NCBI GenBank assembly: GCA_019694315.1
Contig: JAIBCE010000040.1
Location: forward strand, 1 to 36,239
Direction: 5' to 3'
DNA length: 36,239 nucleotides
Origin: Sandaracinaceae bacterium
GTDB taxonomy: Bacteria; Myxococcota_A; Polyangia; Polyangiales; Sandaracinaceae
This document shows, in pieces, positions 34,319 to 36,239 of this stretch. Numbering within the stretch: position 1 is the first letter of the stretch; each line of letters begins with the position of its first letter. The translations under genes and the position numbers were made by a program. The notes under the pieces are model-generated. The model was not told where the DNA came from. It saw nothing but the letters and a program-made list of their open reading frames with translations, and made no database searches.

Positions 34319-35650
34319 GCGACGCTTGAGGCCGTGCTTGGCGAGGAGGCGGCCGAGGTGGCCTCGATCGACGTCGGCGCGGCGCGAGGCCTCCGACACG
34401 TTGCCGCCCGACTCCTCGAAGAGCCGCGAGAGATAGCGGCGCTCGAAGAGCTCGATCCAGCGCTGCTTGGCCTCCGCCATGGGCACCGTCACGTCGGGTG
34501 CCTCCACCGTCTCGGCCTCGTCGCTCGTGGGCAGATCGCTCGGCGCGACCACGCCATCGGCCTCACCGAGCGCCACGAGCCGACGCACGAGGTTCTTCAG
34601 CTCGCGCACGTTGCCCGGCCAGCGATGCGTCGCGCGCTCCGCGAGCGCCCGAGCGAGCATCGCGGCGAGCTGTGGGTCCTCGCCCGCGCGCTCCGCGAGC
34701 GCCGCGTGCGCGATGAGCGGCACGTCCTCGAGGCGATCTCGAAGGGGCGGCACGCGCAGCTCGACGACGGCGAGGCGGTGATAGAGGTCCTCGCGGAACG
34801 AGCCCTCGTTGATCATCGCCTCGAGCGGGCGATGCGTCGCGCACACCACGCGCGCATCGACACGCTTGCGCGCGGTCTCGCCGAGGCGCTGCACGGTCCC
34901 CTCCTCGAGGAAGCGGAGCAGGCGCGGCTGGAGATCGATCGGCAGCTCTCCGATCTCGTCGATGAAGAGCGTGCCTCCGTGGGCGCGCTCGAGCGCACCG
35001 GCGCGAGCGACGAGCGCCCCGGTGAAGGCGCCGCGCGCATGGCCGAAGAGCTCGCTCTCCGCGAGAGAGCGCGAGAGCGCGCCGCCGTCGACGATCACGA
35101 AGGGCGCGCTCGCGCGAGGGCCGCCCTCGTGGAGCGCGCGCGCCACCAGCTCCTTGCCCGTGCCCGACTCGCCGCGCACGAGGACGGGCTCCGGGCTCGA
35201 GGCGAGGCGCTCGATCGCCGCGAAGAGCCGCAGCATGGGCTGCGATCGACCCACGAGCGGGCCGAGACGGTCGAGCCCCTCGTAGACCGGCTTTCGCAGG
35301 CGCTGTCGCTCGACCTCGATCCGCAGCGTGCTCGCGCCCACGACGAGCTCGGCGCCCGCGCCCACCTCCACCTCGATCACGCGACAGGCGCCGACCCACG
35401 TGCCGTTCTTGCTCCCGAGATCGCGCACGCGCACGCGCGCGAGCTCGAGCGACAGCTCGCAGTGCGCGCGAGAGACCGCGCGATCCTGGAGCGGGATCTC
35501 CGCCTCGGGCCCGCTGCCGACGCGCAAGGGACGATCCGCGAGGACGAAGCGCCGCCCTGCGTCGGGGCCCCGCACGACCACGACCGCGCCGACGTCGTCG
35601 ACGACCTCTCGAAGAACATAGGTGGCGGTCGCGCTCAACGCGTCGAGCAT
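34316..35650 (-). CDS. FHA-domain sigma-54-dependent enhancer-binding protein
   Basis: ATG at 35650; 444 residues. FHA at about 25-115: RVGSGPEAEI, SRAHCEL and SKNGTWV, the phosphothreonine-binding marks. AAA+ sigma-54 activator at about 130-360: Walker A GESGTGKE (160-167), GAFTGA loop (207-212), Walker B GTLFIDE, RWPGNVRELKNL near 343. HTH (Fis type) at 415-441: GGNVSEASRRADVDRGHLGRL. It should activate sigma-54 promoters after binding a phosphothreonine partner. FHA-EBPs are known in Myxococcus xanthus. The gene starts 49 bp after the PEGA protein stop on the same strand. Confidence 0.95.
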   Translation of the reverse strand: MLDALSATATYVLREVVDDVGAVVVVRGPDAGRRFVLADRPLRVGSGPEAEIPLQDRAVSRAHCELSLELARVRVRDLGSKNGTWVGACRVIEVEVGAGAELVVGASTLRIEVERQRLRKPVYEGLDRLGPLVGRSQPMLRLFAAIERLASSPEPVLVRGESGTGKELVARALHEGGPRASAPFVIVDGGALSRSLAESELFGHARGAFTGALVARAGALERAHGGTLFIDEIGELPIDLQPRLLRFLEEGTVQRLGETARKRVDARVVCATHRPLEAMINEGSFREDLYHRLAVVELRVPPLRDRLEDVPLIAHAALAERAGEDPQLAAMLARALAERATHRWPGNVRELKNLVRRLVALGEADGVVAPSDLPTSDEAETVEAPDVTVPMAEAKQRWIELFERRYLSRLFEESGGNVSEASRRADVDRGHLGRLLAKHGLKRR

Positions 35651-35699
35651 ACCCACGCGCCGCACGCGCCGCGCGTCAAAGCGCGCGACGGGGCACCGC

Positions 35700-36239
35700 T
35701 CACTCGAGCGGCACGACGAGACGCTCGGTGCGCCCGCGCTCGATCGTGACCGCGCGACGCTCGACGAGGCGTCCGTCGCGACGCAGCTCGATCACGTGTC
35801 GACGCGCAGGCAGCTCGAGCCGCCGCGGCGTCGTCCCGGCGGCCTCGCCGTCGACGAAGATCGACGCCCAGCCGCCCGTCACCGCCACGTTCAGCGTGCC
35901 CGTGCCAGGGCTCGAGCCCGCCGCGCGCGTCGTGCCTCGCTCACGCTCTCGCGCCGGCTCCGTCGTCCCGATCTCCGTCGTGGTGCCGACCGTGGCGATC
36001 GTGACGTCGGGGTTCGTCGGTGCCGTGATCGGTGCCGTGATCGGAGGCGCCGTGATCGGAGGCGCCGTGATCGGTGCCGTGATCGGAGGCGCCGTGATCG
36101 GTGCCGTGTTCGGCGCCGTGATCGGCGGCAGCGTGGTCACCGGAGGAAGCGACATCACCCGCACCTCCGGATCCCCCGGCCCGTGCAGCACGATCGCCAG
36201 CATCGCGATCGCGAGGAGCGTGACGATCTCCGCCCCGAT
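35700..36239 (-). CDS. C-terminal part of PEGA-domain protein, probably Ser/Thr kinase, 5' end outside window
   Basis: The minus-strand frame is open to the window edge, so the gene continues beyond 36239; a start at 36203 would be artificial. The first visible residues are hydrophobic (EIVTLLAIAMLAIVLHG), a membrane helix. A Pro/Thr-rich stretch with repeated ITAP follows, then an Arg/Thr/Glu-rich linker. The PEGA domain is at the end: GTLNVAVTGGWASIFVDGE, GTTPRRLELPARRHVIELRR and VERRAVTIERG. In myxobacteria this order (membrane helix, linker, PEGA) is typical of Ser/Thr protein kinases, but the kinase domain itself is not in view. Next to an FHA-EBP this is plausible. Confidence 0.75.
   Translation of the reverse strand: MGAEIVTLLAIAMLAIVLHGPGDPEVRVMSLPPVTTLPPITAPNTAPITAPPITAPITAPPITAPPITAPITAPTNPDVTIATVGTTTEIGTTEPARERERGTTRAAGSSPGTGTLNVAVTGGWASIFVDGEAAGTTPRRLELPARRHVIELRRDGRLVERRAVTIERGRTERLVVPLE
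36020..36127. repeat. 12/15-bp coding repeats (ITAP, PITAP)
   Basis: GCCGTGATCGG recurs seven times plus one variant (GCCGTGTTCGG), spaced by 12 or 15 bp. On the minus strand it encodes an ITAP/PITAP array between the membrane helix and the PEGA domain. Copy number may vary by slippage. Confidence 0.85.

Overview
This window looks like a chromosome segment of a very GC-rich member of the Myxococcota, most likely a Polyangiales or Sandaracinaceae-type myxobacterium. The evidence is seen in the sequence: many secreted lipoproteins with Asp/Ala/Pro-rich linkers, an RCC1-repeat lipoprotein, PPC and MopE-type motifs, a MYXO-CTERM-like tail, an AgmX/PglI-like C-terminal domain, a hybrid histidine kinase, and an FHA-domain sigma-54 activator beside a PEGA-domain protein. 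The species assignment is inference. I see no rRNA, tRNA, CRISPR array, prophage or plasmid replication gene.

Layout. 1-786 holds the end of a putative sensory protein. 787-1276 is a gene-free block of interspersed repeats. 1277-5640 is a two-gene translationally coupled unit: a PPC/Cys-rich lipoprotein and a metzincin-like lipoprotein. 5670-7071 (minus) holds an exported START-like protein and endonuclease III with an altered Fe-S motif. 7210-9233 encodes two envelope proteins. 9277-12344 (minus) is a FIST sensor/hybrid kinase operon. 12445-15091 (minus) holds a DUF420 membrane protein, a small exported protein, a YugP-like membrane metallopeptidase and a WYL regulator. From 15187 a PAS histidine kinase reads rightward, and its frame does not stop before 18432. 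It therefore runs antisense to prolyl aminopeptidase (16384-17331) and over the AgmX/PglI-like gene (17516-18388). 18650-20119 is an M15-like surface protein with a MYXO-CTERM-like tail.

20130-21453 contains a RAYT/Y1-type transposase gene flanked by small palindromes. 21487-27196 is rich in DA-linker lipoproteins and also carries a SAM methyltransferase. 27370-30083 is a compact run: quinone-oxidoreductase-like MDR enzyme, 2OG-Fe(II) oxygenase and DoxX-like membrane protein, closed by the strongest terminator in the window. 30123-33942 holds a GH25 lysozyme-like lipoprotein with (PSDPA)n linkers and two further lipoproteins. 34050-34318 is a second repeat block, including an inverted 152-bp copy of the repeat at 937-1088. 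34316-36239 (minus) holds the FHA/sigma-54 activator and the 3' end of a PEGA protein, probably a Ser/Thr kinase cut by the window edge.

Working picture. The region is mainly cell-surface and signalling material. Two sensor modules (FIST plus hybrid kinase; PEGA plus FHA-EBP) have clear internal gene logic. The many lipoproteins are lineage-style surface proteins whose individual functions I cannot assign. The most unusual items are the inverted 152-bp repeat pair 33 kb apart, the histidine kinase frame lacking a stop, the substituted Fe-S ligands in endonuclease III, and the phased silent variation in the (PSDPA)n array.
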